Shown: positions 22,540-33,820, counted from the first letter of the stretch. The stretch: 64,000 bases of DNA from Echria macrotheca (GCA_030411725.1 MU839855.1:149504-213503), one strand, 5' to 3'. Notes: generated from the letters alone by a model not told the origin. Numbers and translations: made by a program.

Positions 22540-23955
22540 CTATGTCAAACGATTGTACCGGCAGCGGCGGCAAACCATTATACGGCACTGACGACACTCG
22601 TAGATGTAATTTGGGAGGGTGTCGTTGCATTGCTCGCATTGATGGCGGCCGGAGAGAGATCCCCACGATGTGTGTTGACACTGATGATTGCGGACGAGGT
22701 TTTGCGCCGCGCGCGTAACCAAGTTGGCCCGCGCGTTGGCCCCGAGACGACGGCCTCCAGCATCGCGGTTCACAATGGTATTTGCACGAGCATAGAGCCG
22801 GTCTTCTTGCCATTGGTCGCAGCGGCATGTCTTCCAGCGCTCTCCGCACAAGTAGCAGAATTGGGCGCTGCAGCGGCAAGCTGGGCAAAAGAGTTAGCAT
22901 CAGTCGCACGGAAAATTGCCACCGCCGAAAGAGGAACTTGCTGATGTGATTGCACCCAAACTGCAGCTCCACGAAGCGGGAGCAAGAGTAGCACTTCTGC
23001 CATCCCTCTTGCTTGGCGAGCTCGACTAGCTGCTTCGCAGCTGGGTCATCGGGACAGTCGCTGTTAGCATGAGCCGCCTTCTTGCACACGGTGCAGGTGA
23101 GAGTATGGCAGCGAATACAGGTTGCTACGCCGTTCTTGATAGCCTGTGGAGGCACGAAAGCGGAGCAAGTCTGCTTTGAACAGTATGTGCGGTTTGGTGT
23201 CTCGAACTCGATCTTCTTGGCGAGGAACTCTCCAATGAACTGTTTCGTGAAGAAAGGGCGGCAAACGTCGATGGGGATTGGGAGGCGGCAACACTTCGGG
23301 GGGAAAAGTGCTGCGGCTTGTCAGTGGTGGGTGGAAGTCCGTTTGGGATAGGTCTTCGCCTACATTCATCGGCCATCGACGCCTGGAATAGAGACCGCAG
23401 ACACTCACCACAGTAGTCGTGGTGACATCCCGGGCAGGTTGCGATATTGGAACGGTAGTGCTTCTCCGTGCACGAAACACATGCAATGCTTTGCAAGTTC
23501 TTCGGCTGTCTGCTTGCAGCCCAAGCCGATGACTCCGCATGTCCGGGCGGGATGATGCCGTCTTCCGGTGCGTCAATAGCGAGCGCCTTCATTTTCCCCG
23601 TCATCTCAATGCCCAAGTTCGGTGTCGTCGCTGTGGGGTCCTGGATTCCCGCCAAACGACAAGCAAGCTCTCTGTCGCGGACGGTCTGCGTTTCTTCGGC
23701 TTCGAAGGCGCGTATGGCGTCGGCGTCGAGGACCACAGCCTGAGCCATGCTCTGGCACATCGCTCTGTCTGAAAGAAGCTGCGCGTTGCTTGATAGCTCG
23801 GTCTGGTATGCCTCTATGGCGACAATTGAATCCAGAACTTCTCCTTCGCGATGTTTTCCTTTGCCAGTGATGCTCTTTTCAAGTTCTCGGAGATCCTCGA
23901 GGTGCAGCTGCACCACCATACTCAGCGTCATCGGATCGAGGTAGTGGAGATCCAT
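22540..23955 (-). CDS. RBR-type E3 ubiquitin ligase (3 exons)
   Basis: Model on the minus strand: 23955-23364, 23310-22942, 22880-22540; 433 residues. Intron 1 (53 nt, GTAGGC...GCAG) and intron 2 (61 nt) both restore frame within conserved zinc-binding motifs. Intron 2 has a GC donor (GCAAGT). The N-terminal 150 residues are helical, as in many fungal IBR proteins. RING1 begins at CVSC (residue 159) and includes CPGCHHDYCGEC. The IBR domain follows (YCSKQTC, CIRCHTLTCTVCKK). RING2 starts at CYSC (304), runs through GCNHITCRCSAQFCYLCG and contains the expected active-site cysteine. A further Cys-rich tail (CEQCNDTLP, CRQCRIMVCRRC) ends the protein. The family transfers ubiquitin through a thioester on RING2. 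All three modules look intact, so it is probably functional. Confidence 0.9.
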
Positions 23956-24535
23956 TGCCAATAGACGTTGCAACGAATTGCTGGGTAATGCAGCGCTGTG
24001 AGAAAGAGGACCTGAACTGAGTTAGGTAAAGGTGGGGGAAGGTGATGAGATATGGAGGGAATACGCTCACTGGCAGTTCCATGCTGTCAGAATCTTCGAG
24101 AATGAGCGGAGACTTGAGCAAACATCGAAGCCACCGTATGCCGCTGTCCTAGAGCTGAGCGAATGGCAAGCCGACAACGTCCTGTAGCAGGCCTCACTAC
24201 AGCGAAGCTACCCGTCTTGCTTGCAACCTTTGGCCAGTAGAAACTCAACAAAAGCGGGGCCAACAGAAGGAGTGGACAAAAAGGGTTTCCGCGCATCCAT
24301 GCAAAAGGACTTGTGATTCAGCTGTAATTCTGAACATTGAGGCAAGAAAGATTCACTAACAAATGCCCCGCGATAATGTGAGCATGATGTCGCTGGCAGA
24401 GGAATTACCTATGGTATGAAAGGCAGCGGCTGAGACGCCAGGAATACTGCCGGCGCCGGAACCAGGGATGGCGCCAGCTAAGCTCAAATGCTACTGCATA
24501 TCATTTTGCTTAATCACCCAGCGAGGAGGCCCTAA
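23956..24535. other. Upstream region of the RBR ligase gene
   Basis: No gene. This is the 5' flank of the minus-strand RBR gene, running into the A+T-rich island. Short frames here have no domain content. Confidence 0.45.
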
Positions 24536-26560
24536 CAGATAATATATATTTAACTTTTTAGGTTTAAATTTAAAGCCAGTTATAAGGTTAGTTATAATAA
24601 TAGCTATAATCCTTTACACTAATAGTTCTTTATATTAAGCTTAACTATATATATTAGCTGGTACATATATAAGTGGAAAGCTAACTTATACCTTAAATAA
24701 CTTATATTTAAGTAAAAGCTTTTAATTAGCTAAATCCAACCTTTACTCCTAAACAACTGCAAAGCTTTAACTTTTTACATCTTTTTACTTAGAGGTCGTA
24801 TAAGCTTGCAAACTTAACTAGACTATGCGCTTAATTAAAAGCTTTCCGTATATATGCTTTTTATATATTTTAGCCCTAGGATTTATAAAGAATTTTACAA
24901 TTTAGGGTTATAAAAAATCCTACGTACTGCGGGGCTATAAGGCTATATATTTTATAAAGAATCCTACGTAGGATTTTTTATATATTATATATTAAGGTTT
25001 TTTTAATTATAAATTATACGATAATATTTTTAAATAATTTAACGTTATTAAATTATTAATTTTTTATATATAATATAAAAGTAGGCTTTTTTACCTAATA
25101 TATAATATAATTATAGTTAGAATACTTTAAATTATCGTTATATAATTCTTTTAAGTTTAAAAAAACCGGAACTAAATTAATAAAAAAACAAAAACCATTA
25201 AAATCCTTTTAGTTTTATAACTACGTAACACCCTATTATTAAATACCCTTAACGATAACCCTATATTTTAAAACCCTTATATTCTTATACTTAACTTTAA
25301 AATAACCCTAAACCTTTTTTATAATAACCTTATATTTATAAAGTTTATAAACTAAAAGCTTATATTTTAGTAATAAAGCAAATAAATTTATAATATTAAG
25401 TAATATATAAATTTACTTATCGTTAAATTTCGACGCTTATTATACGTTAATTTAATAATTGTAAAACTTTATAATAAAAATTAATTAATAATAATAAGTA
25501 AAAAGTTATATAAATAGCTTAAATTAATTAACTTTACTTTATAAAAGAAAATTTACTTAAATTTACTATTTCCAATTAGGTAACCTTACTTAATTCCTTT
25601 TTAACAAAGCTAAATTAACTAAAAACCCGGTTTTTTAAAATAATTTAATTATTTAAATCTATTTATAATTAACTTAAAAATGTAATACCCTACCTTATAT
25701 ATTAATTAGCTTATTTATAGGTAAAAATAACCTAATTAGTTAGCTTTTTACCTTTTTACCCTTTAATAAACTTTTAACTTTATAACTAATATTTAGCATT
25801 TAATTAATAACTAGTATTTAATAACTAATTTATAATTAATAATTAATATTTAATACTTAAAATTTTTACTTTCTAACCTTTTTTATAGCTACTAACTTAC
25901 TTTTAAATCCTTTTAACAATTTAATACTATAACTAAAATAGTTAAACTTTATAGTAATTAAAATTCCAGCTTTTTAATATTTAACAATTAAAATTTATAT
26001 ATTTAGCTTCCTAAGTCCAAATTTAAGGTTAGTTATAAAGCTAATTATAATATTAATTATAGTAATAATTATCGTTTTTACTATAAGTTTAATTACGGTA
26101 ATAACTATAGGTTTAGTTACTATATTAACTATAATTTTTTATATTAAATTATTTTATCCTTTTTACTTAATTAGCTTATATTAGCTAACTTATATATATA
26201 TAAAAGGTTAGCTTATATTTTAAAACGCTAGCTTAAACGTTAAAAGGTTAGCTTATATATTTATATAATTTATATTTAATTAAAAGGCTCTAATTAGCTA
26301 AATTAGCTTTTAGCTTTTTACCCTTTTAAAAACTACCTTAAATTTTCCAACCTTTATATCCAACCCCTAAGTAATTTTATAAAGCCGTAATTATACAAGT
26401 AAAAAGCCCTAAATTTAGGTAATCTAGCTATATACTTTTTATAAGTTTTAATATATAAAAGGTTAATAAAGTTAGCTTTTTAAAAAGTAACGAAGTTAAC
26501 CCCCCTGCAAATATATAAAGTTATACATTTTTCAACAAAGTTAGCTTAACTTCGTTGCAG
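24536..26560. repeat. A+T-rich RIP-like island 1
   Basis: About 2 kb of extremely A+T-rich, TA-dense sequence with no open frame of note, sharply bounded by normal sequence on both sides. Such islands in Pezizomycotina are usually transposon copies destroyed by repeat-induced point mutation (C-to-T, mainly at CpA). I recognise no surviving transposon motif or terminal repeat. Words such as GGTTAGCTTATAT recur near 26200-26260. Confidence 0.75.
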
Positions 26561-26834
26561 AGTAAAGGTTAGGTTGGCTAAAGTAGTGGTACGAGATTAA
26601 GAGGCGAATGAATGTTTGCGAAGGGGTCCGACGAATTTATTCTTATCGCCCGCGTCTCTCTTAATTGGCCCGATAAGGCAGATAAGCCACAGGAAGTCCT
26701 GCATTCGCAATATTTGGTGCCTGCACCATTTTTCCCACCCACTTTCCTGTCTTTTCCGTGTGGGCTTGTTTTCTACACGCATACAGTACACACAAACAAC
26801 CAAATTCATCTAGCGGTCGACAACGCGGCCAAGT
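26561..26834. promoter_or_regulatory. Upstream region of kinase-like gene copy B
   Basis: About 270 bases between the A+T island and the start codon of the kinase-like gene, with pyrimidine-rich stretches near 26730-26760. No partner nuclease gene is present on the other side, unlike copy A. Promoter function is inferred from position. Confidence 0.3.
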
Positions 26835-27627
26835 ATGGACGTCCCAGAATTCCCTCTCAGGTCAAATCCCGAGAGTAACCCCGATCCCGCGCGAGAGCAA
26901 AAACGCAACGAGATCAGCTTGGTACGTCGCTCGCAGAACCATCAAAACCGCGATGTGACATGTTGCTCATGCGGACGGGCAGCGATTCCAACTTGGCACA
27001 CGTCGTATATTGGCGAAGGGATCAATATGCGACCACCATCCAAACGTGGTGCATCTCCGTGTCTTGCCGAATTGCCTTGACTGGCTTCTTTGGCCGTTAT
27101 TGCATCTTCTACCCGCGCCGCTGCGTGATATGCTTCGGTCTTCGTGGCCGGAATGGTTCCTACCACCCAAGGTTGTGCTCAAGAGGAAGAAGAAGGGGTG
27201 GGATGCCGAGTTTGAGAACGAAAAAGCAATATATCAACAGCTAGTCCCGCTACAAGGGACAGTCGTTCCAATCTGCTATGGCGAGGCGGATTGCCCTGCC
27301 ACTGAGTCCACAGAAACGCGTGCGCTGGTTCTCTCTGATATCGGAGGGATCGGCCTGTACGAGGATGCGGCCAGTGGGCTAGATACAGAGCACGTGGAGA
27401 GCATGCTACTACAGTCACTTCGGGCGTTAGCCAGTCTGGGGGTCATCCACGACGACAGCAAGCTGGACAACTATCGAATTGTTGGGGACCGAATCATGGT
27501 CATCGACTTTGACAGCTCATATATCACGGAGAGCGGAGATACTGAGTCTTACGCGAAAAATGATGCTAAGTTTGCCACAGAGCTTTACTGGCTGGCTCAT
27601 GGAGGAACGAAGCCAAAGTTAATTTAG
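26835..27627 (+). CDS. Small kinase-fold protein, copy B (2 exons)
   Basis: Model: 26835-26921 and 26983-27627, 243 residues. The intron is 61 nt (donor GTACGT, acceptor GGCAG), phase 0, at the same place as in copy A (before RFQLGTRR here). Catalytic features: Lys in VVLK (K96), Glu of helix C (E109), SDIGG linker, HDDSKLDN (D187, K189, N192) and IDFD (D204). The EWFLP motif before the first strand is shared with copy A, and roughly half the residues match through the catalytic core. It sits directly beside an A+T island and has no adjacent nuclease-like gene; the nearest, copy B at 34060-35150, points toward it 6.4 kb away. The reading frame is intact. Substrate and role are unknown. Confidence 0.8.
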
Positions 27628-28451
27628 ATAGTGAGCGTTTTAGTAGAAAGTCTGAAAGATACAGGTCAAGCAAGGAATAAATAACCCGGAACAATTCCCT
27701 GTCGAGCTTGGGATAATAAATGGGCGATGAGTGAGCGCGCGTGCGAAATATTGATTTGGAAGGAGAGAGGTGCGGAAGGACAGGGCGATAACAACCGATT
27801 GCTTTTGTGGTGGGTGTTGATGTTTGTGGAAGGGCAAGAGACATAAGTCCGGAAGCCGGAAGCCAGGTGTCGGCTGTGATGGACATGCGCGCGCCGTCGG
27901 CATGCTGTGTTGGTAGGATGTTTGCTTCGAGATAAATCAGGAAAATGGGTGCTGATATGCGACCTTGTGGAGGGTAGAGGATGTGAACTGTTCTACAGGC
28001 GGCATACATGGCTTTGGGAGAGACCCCCCGCCCAAATGAGCTTCGCCGTGGTTCAATAGGTCAATTGGGGGAGGGCATCCAGTGGGGTTGCGGTTGGAGT
28101 CTGGCGGCCAATGCAGCGAGGTGAGGAGGAGTGCAGCCCTGCAACGACGGTTTTGGGATTTGGTTGTAGCTGTTTCAGTGTTCGTGCGAGTGCAGAATAT
28201 GCAGATCGGCCGAGGCGGGGGGGACAACAGAGGTTCGGGGGAAGAAGGAAAGCGTCCGGGGTTGACGATCAGGATTGAGCTCGTGGCAGCTGACGGGGGT
28301 GGCAAGGAGGTATGAGACCTCGATCAGGTGCGCTTCGCATTCCAAGACAGTTACCTGTCTGCAAGTTCGCAGGTTCGACTGCGACACGCACCTATTAACA
28401 TAGGTACCTATCGTCTCACACCTGACTGCGGCTGGGAATCACTCCAGCAGG
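27628..28451. other. Intergenic, no gene seen
   Basis: Overlapping frames on both strands (up to 147 codons) lack recognisable motifs and are probably shadows of GC-rich non-coding sequence between the kinase-like gene and the transporter relic. Confidence 0.45.
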
Positions 28452-30015
28452 ATGAGCAGCTCAGAGAAGTCGCTGTCCACGGATGGTACCAGTGAGAAAG
28501 CCCAGCCTACCATCGATGTCCATGACTAACCGCAATGGACGCCCGAGTTCGAAAAGAAGCTGGTGTGGAAGATTGACCGGTACCTGATGCCCATCATCTG
28601 GGTCATGAACGTCATCTCACGGATGGAGCGCAAAATGACCATCGCCTGGCAAAGATCTGCGCACGAATATTTACAATGTAAACAGCTTGGGCAATGCCGG
28701 TGTTTCTGGTCTCACCGCTGACCTGAAGCTGTCTTCAACACAGTCCAGCTTGGTCGTCATCACTTACTACCGTTAGTGTTGTCGAATCTCACGGTGCTAG
28801 TGATTGGAAACTGGCATTGATCAGTTGGCTATATCGTCTGGGTTCCGATCTCAACCATTATCCTCGCTCGCACCAAACCCTGTTACTGCCTCCCTGCCAC
28901 CATAGGCCTTGGGGCATAGTCACTGCGTCGGTGCTATGAACACCTACCCGCAGCTTGTCTCGCCTACTACTCGACATGCTCGAATCGAGCCTGACACTAG
29001 CAGCGTCCTTTCTCTTCTCTTGCTGGGATCTCCCTCGCGAGATGGGAAGTGCACGTCACTCTACCAGACCTCGGCCAAGTTCGGCGGTGCCTTCGGCGAT
29101 ATCATTGCCGGTGGTGTCATGTCCAACTTGAGGGTGCTCGTGGCATCCGGGGTTTGCGGTGGCTGTTCATCATCGAGGCGATCATCACCCTTGTCGTTGC
29201 GACGGCTCCTGTTTTTAACCTTCCGGGCTTTCCGGACAAGAGCCCAAGGTTGATCAAGGAGGAACGTTTTGTGGTGACGACACGTCTCCTCCAAGCGGGA
29301 ATTATGGCTAGTCATGAGAATGCGAAGCCGACGCTTTCGGTTTGGAGCACAATGAAGGTGGCTGTTAATAACTAACTTGAGGGCTTCATGGATTACTTTA
29401 GGATCTGCCATGAGCTTTTCAGAATGAGCTGCAGAAGAGGTAATCTTGGGCGGACAGTTCATCAGCGCCACGCTCATCATGGTCTACTTCTATCCTGTGC
29501 TCGTCAAAGGCCTCGGATACACCGATCCTGTAATAGCCCAGTTCATAACTGTCCCAATTTTGACCGTCGGCTTCGTCTTCACCCCCGTCAGCGGCATCGT
29601 CGGCAACCGGTCCCCTCCCAAGCGCGGCCACTTGATCGTCAGTGAGTTAGGCTCACCGTCTTGAGCATCCTTTCCATCATCACCTGCTTTGTGTTTGACA
29701 TCAAGGCTCGCTATGTCTTTCTCTCGTTCATAGCAGCGGGGTGTAGGCGAGATTTGCGCGGTGCATAGGTGGCCTTTGATGCGGAAGTTCTCGACGATCT
29801 TCTATCCGGGGTCCGCGCTTTTACGATTATATGAAAACCTCCGTCGCGACGACGGCAAACTTGTACGGTGCGTATATCTGGCCGCTGAGGCCCCGGAGCA
29901 TCTACTCGGGTTTGGCATGTGTGCGGCGCTCGGAGCGATTGCTGCTATACTGTTCATGGCCTTGTATGTTTCTGAGATGCTGAAAAAGAGGAGTCTGGGA
30001 CTTCCTACTCATTGA
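28452..30015 (+). pseudogene. MFS transporter (allantoate permease-like), dead copy
   Basis: The plus strand carries the remains of a Dal5-type anion:cation symporter in several frames. In order: a start MSSSEKS, then WTPEFEKKLVWKIDRYLMP (the classic cytosolic lead-in to helix 1), LGNAGVSGLTADLKLS, GYIVWVPISTIILARTKP (helix 3 region, about 28823-28880), SAKFGGAFGDIIAGG (about 29070-29115), GLRWLFIIEAIIT (29155-29190), a FLPGFPDKSP-like loop, a segment with QFISATLIMVYFYPVL (29455-29510) and a last membrane helix near 29910-29975. Faults: TAA at 28527-28529 only 25 codons in, and frame changes near 28670, 29125 and later. Splicing could explain some changes but not the early stop. In life such proteins import allantoate, ureidosuccinate or related small acids across the plasma membrane. 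Confidence 0.8.
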
Positions 30016-30618
30016 TCTGGAATATTGGTTTTCGGGGGAATCTGGACAGATTGGCGTGCAGGCATTCACGGAATTCTCTCGGTCTCTTTCGGGCTTCGGC
30101 TTTAGGAATTGTTCGGTTTTCTACAGTTTTTCTCCGTTTTCGATCCAGAGTCCCCGGGACAATTTTCTTCTCCCAAGTTCCCGAACTCCAAGTCCCTGAA
30201 CTCCAAGTCCCTTAAGGCTTCAAATATCAAAATCTCTATTTGGCCTTGACAGCAAGTTCCAACCCAGCAGGGAGCAGGATACTCGCGGACAATCTGATCC
30301 GCGGCACAGCCCTACTACACTCGTTTTCGAACTAGGCATCGAAGCGGAGTTGCATCCCATGGTTTCAGCGGCCCTGTGTGCCGCCTTACCCCTGTCCCCC
30401 TTGGCCTATCACGACTCTCACCAACACGGCAACCTCATGTTCGGCCCACAACGACGAAAAGCTTAATTTCGGTTGACTGATGCAGTTAGTAAATGGTGGC
30501 CAAAGCAAAAGTCCTCATAACCTCGGATTCTCAAGTTTTTATTGTGAATCTTCTCTTTCCGTCTTGACTTTTCCATCTCCCTCCCATCCACAAAGAAACA
30601 AACAAAAACATCCACAAA
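30016..30618. other. Intergenic with a short tandem repeat
   Basis: No gene. Around 30172-30212 a 16-base unit close to CCGAACTCCAAGTCCC repeats about two and a half times. The last 150 bases are the pyrimidine-rich 5' flank of the next gene. Confidence 0.5.
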
Positions 30619-31248
30619 ATGCGCACCCCAACTCTTACCCTCCTCCCCCTCATCGGCATCACCACTGTGACGGTGACAGCCTCCACTCATCCTCATCTGA
30701 ATCAGCCGCGCCAAACCGGCTCCCCCGCCGCCTCCTCCTGCCTGGCTTCGGTCGAATCCATCGCCTCCTCCTTCCCTGTCATCCCGCAGGACCTCATCGG
30801 CCTGACGGATATCAAGCCCATTACGGACGCGTGCAACTACACGCCGCCTGCTACCATGGCATCGGACTTTTCGTCCTTTTCGAGCGCCGTCAACTCGTGG
30901 GTGCAGGAGAATTGGCCAAAGGTTACGAGCGTTGTGGCCAAGTGTCCTGAGATTCAGAGTGATGTGGATGGGTTTGAGAAGGCTTGGGATTTTTTGATTT
31001 GTTCGACGGGGACGGGTGGTGGGAGTGCGGCGAGTACGACGACGGGGGGTGGTACTAGCGGGGAGACGACGCCGGCGGCACCGACGGGGACGGTGGTGAA
31101 CACGATTGGAACGGAGACGACGGGGACGGCTGGGTCTGGGGCGCAGAGTACGACGAAGAGTGCGGCTGGGGTGAGGGAGACGCGGCTTGTTAACTTAAAG
31201 GGGGTTGTTGCGGTGGTGGGGGCTGTGGGGGCTGTTGTTGCGCTTTGA
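30619..31248 (+). CDS. Secreted GPI-type protein, small cysteine-containing
   Basis: A single-exon 209-residue protein. The N-terminus MRTPTLTLLPLIGITTVTVT is a signal peptide. The mature part (about residues 35-128) has four cysteines (C41, C72, C109, C128) in a pattern with SSCLASVESIASSFP and an ACNYTPP motif, a layout I associate with a widespread fungal secreted family of unknown function. A Ser/Thr/Gly-rich spacer (about 130-185) and a hydrophobic end (GVVAVVGAVGAVVAL) suggest GPI attachment to membrane or wall. No catalytic residues are evident. The gene is convergent with the broken HD-domain gene just downstream and looks intact. The Gly/Thr codon-rich tail causes long antisense frames that I do not accept. 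Confidence 0.75.
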   Translation: MRTPTLTLLPLIGITTVTVTASTHPHLNQPRQTGSPAASSCLASVESIASSFPVIPQDLIGLTDIKPITDACNYTPPATMASDFSSFSSAVNSWVQENWPKVTSVVAKCPEIQSDVDGFEKAWDFLICSTGTGGGSAASTTTGGGTSGETTPAAPTGTVVNTIGTETTGTAGSGAQSTTKSAAGVRETRLVNLKGVVAVVGAVGAVVAL

Positions 31249-31363
31249 GGGGGGTGGACGATGAAGGACACGGACAGTGTTGAGATTAGGGAGCTCAGGA
31301 TTTGAAGAGCAATAAAATGCAGCGAAGGGTTCTTCGTGTTCCCTCCTTCCAAAGCGTCCAAAC

Positions 31364-31918
31364 TCAACCACAACTTCGCCCTGGCTTTCTCATCCCACAC
31401 ACCCTGCAAACATCGGAATGGTAAATCCTCTCTCTCTCGAGAAAGCCTTTAAGCACCTTTCCTCTTCCCTCCTTCCACTTCTCCCCCATACAGTCATACT
31501 CCTTCCTCACCCCTTTCTCATACTTGTCATACTCCTTTTCTTCCGCCGCGGGATACTAGGATGCCGAAAACATGGCGACGTCTCCCACATGCCCTTCATC
31601 ACTCGACTTCAGCTCCTCCGCAATAGCCAGGGAATGAGAAGCAGTCGCCTCAATCACGACCTTGGTTCGTTCCAGCCTATCCGGTTCAACGGAGTCTCGT
31701 AGAAGAGAAACAGCCATGGCGGCGGAGTGGACTTCATTGGCAGGAGTCTTGGCGCAGGAATTGCAAATGGCATCGTGGAACCAGATGGCTGCTTCGATGG
31801 CGTCGGGGTCCGTGAAGATATGTCGATAGGTTGAGAGAAGAGTGAGAAGACAAGTGACGTGGGATATTGAGCGGTAGGAGCGAAAGGGGTGGGGGTTATG
31901 AGGGACATGCTTGTGCAA
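31364..31918 (-). pseudogene. HD-domain phosphohydrolase-like gene, broken
   Basis: The minus strand encodes most of a small predicted metal-dependent HD-superfamily hydrolase. Recognisable parts are ISHVTCLLTLLSTYRHIF, the IWFHDAI motif with the HD pair, a helix with AAMAVSLL and the TASHS motif. The closing helix region (EYDKYEKG...KVLKGFLERERIYHS) is in the same frame but after a TAG at 31556-31558. Further faults: the usual YHN before the first helix reads YRS, the N-terminal helix lies in another frame upstream of 31918, and the frame changes again near 31400 so that the C-terminal helix (WDEKARAKLW) is out of phase. Enzymes of this family hydrolyse phosphate esters or nucleotides. This copy should not make a full protein. 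The TAG is what RIP would make from CAG. Confidence 0.7.
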
Positions 31919-32548
31919 AGGGAGCGGAGTTCAGTGAGGTTGAAGGAATGGAAAGAGACGTAAGTTGGAGATAGGAGGTTGAGGTTCAGCTAGCTTTAGC
32001 AGGGGTGATGCATGACGTTGTTACGTACTAGGCTGTTACCCCTTTTCTCTTGTGAATTTCGCCATCGCATTATATAAGTAGGTGCCTAATGCATACTCTA
32101 ATCCTTTTAATATGATACAAAGGACATTTCAACTATCATAATCGTCAATCAGCTCGGAGCATTAACATGACATGATTTCCAGGTTCCCACAGTGTCCGGG
32201 TTTAACGTAGTACGTAGTATCCCGGGACTAAAACTGGGTTAGCATTTACATAACAAGTCCCAAGCCCTTTCTCGAGTGACTGTTGAGGCACAGTAGCCTT
32301 GTCAGAGACATCACAGCATCGGTTTTAGCTCGGCTCCGAAGACGAGTGCTGAGGTTGCTCCGGCGGAGGTAAGCATCGGACTCAAGTCGCACTCGGCTCG
32401 TGTAACTTGAGCCGCCGGTCCGGCAAATGCCAAAACAGGTATTTAATCACGGTCTCGTCCGAGCCTCCCGGAGCAATTATACTGACTTGACCAGGAAACG
32501 ACCGTCTAGCAACAAGGTGAACACCGATTTACAACATTGATTTGCATC
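31919..32548. other. Intergenic, no gene seen
   Basis: No gene. Contains the lost 5' end of the HD-domain relic near 31919-31990 and the 5' flank of the DUF2855 gene. Confidence 0.5.
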
Positions 32549-33820
32549 ATGGCCAGCATCCAACTTATCTCCAAAACCAACTACGCCATCCAAACCGTAG
32601 TGCCCCTACCTTTACCTTCCACCCCACTTCTCGCGCCGGACACAATCCGGATCCGTTCGCGAATCCTCGGACTCACAACCAACCTGCTCAAGTGCGCCAA
32701 GCTGGGCGCCGCCCGTCTTCCGGGTCTCGACTGGTACAACATCTGGCCTTTTCCATTCGCCACTGCCCCAGAACCGTTCAACGACCCGTCGAAGTACTGC
32801 CGAATTGGCGCTTGGGGCTACTCCGAGGTCGTCGAAAGTACCATACCCTCGCTTACCGTCGGCACATTTCTCTACGGATACCAGCCGATCGGTAGCGTGC
32901 CGGAGGAGCTTAAACTCAAGGCCGTCGATGATGTGCCGGGCGGCTGGGTCGAGATTAGCGAGCGACGCAAAGATATGGTTGGCATCTATAACTTCTACCT
33001 CGAGACCGAGACCGACGATGAAAACGACAGGAATAGGGAGAGCAAGGGCTGGGATGCGCTGATGCAGCCACTGTTTTGCACATCGTGGATGTTGAACCGC
33101 TTCGTGTTTGATTGGACTGGGGAGGAGAGCAACCGAGTGCATCCGCTGGGCGTGGACTCGGACTTGCCCTGGACCAAGGAGGATGCGAATCTCAAAGGTG
33201 CGACGGTGATACTATTGGCTGCGTCGGCAAAGACAGGTCTGGCATTTGCGCAGCAACTGAGACACGGGCGGCCCGAGTTTGAACAGCCCAGCAAGATTGT
33301 GGCAGTGGGATCTGAGGATTCAAAAGCCTTCACGGCTAGCACGGGGTGGTTTGATGAGATTTTAGGGTACCACGACGTTGATGATGCGCCGGGATTACTT
33401 TTGGACAGTGGTAATAAACCGGCCAAGGTACTTCTCGTCGACTTTGGTGCGAGAGGTGGCGCGGCGGACAGATGGGCTACAGCGCTTCGACCAATGTGCG
33501 AGCGGCTGCAGGTTGTTCTGCTCGGAGCGGACCCGTCCTTCAATGGTCAAATTGAATTGCTGTCACTCGCTCGCCAGCCGGGCAGTGGGGTTACTCAGTC
33601 AAATGCGGGAAGGCAGTGGGAGATGGCGAGAGAAATGCTGGGCGCTAGGAAGTATACTGACGAGTTTGCCGCGGCGTGGAATGCGTTTAAGGCCGAGGGT
33701 GCAGTCAAGGGGTTGAACTTGGTCTGGGGACGGGGAATCGACGGGTTTAAGGAGGGTTGGGATGTGCTTGCCCGAGGCGAGGGTCGGAGCGATGTCGGAC
33801 TAGTTTACGGACGTGTATAA
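32549..33820 (+). CDS. DUF2855 family protein
   Basis: A single-exon protein of 423 residues starting MASIQLISKTNYAIQT. I chose the ATG at 32549, as the 12 nt before it add only four residues from a non-ATG codon. Family features: an N-terminal strand-rich part, WYNIWPFP and WGYSEVVES, FLYGYQPIG, then IYNFYL and the PLFCTSWMLN motif near residue 185. A Rossmann-like half follows with ATVILLAASAKTGLAFA, IVAVGS and a Gly-rich stretch (VDFGARGG). The layout is that of DUF2855, related to medium-chain dehydrogenase/reductases, with an AS-KT cofactor-loop motif. The length is typical and no interruptions are seen. The reaction is unknown; NAD(P)-dependent oxidoreduction is inferred. It stands alone between relics and the nuclease-like gene. 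Confidence 0.85.
   Translation: MASIQLISKTNYAIQTVVPLPLPSTPLLAPDTIRIRSRILGLTTNLLKCAKLGAARLPGLDWYNIWPFPFATAPEPFNDPSKYCRIGAWGYSEVVESTIPSLTVGTFLYGYQPIGSVPEELKLKAVDDVPGGWVEISERRKDMVGIYNFYLETETDDENDRNRESKGWDALMQPLFCTSWMLNRFVFDWTGEESNRVHPLGVDSDLPWTKEDANLKGATVILLAASAKTGLAFAQQLRHGRPEFEQPSKIVAVGSEDSKAFTASTGWFDEILGYHDVDDAPGLLLDSGNKPAKVLLVDFGARGGAADRWATALRPMCERLQVVLLGADPSFNGQIELLSLARQPGSGVTQSNAGRQWEMAREMLGARKYTDEFAAAWNAFKAEGAVKGLNLVWGRGIDGFKEGWDVLARGEGRSDVGLVYGRV

Noticed and set aside
23064..23576. Minus-strand frame of 170 codons across intron 1 of the RBR gene
   Set aside because: It overlaps two conserved zinc-binding exons that read well in other frames; its own translation is not protein-like.
30954..31409. 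A 151-codon minus-strand frame opposite the secreted protein gene
   Set aside because: Its first part is the out-of-phase end of the HD-domain relic; the rest is the antisense of Gly/Thr-rich codons (Val/Pro-rich) and not a gene.
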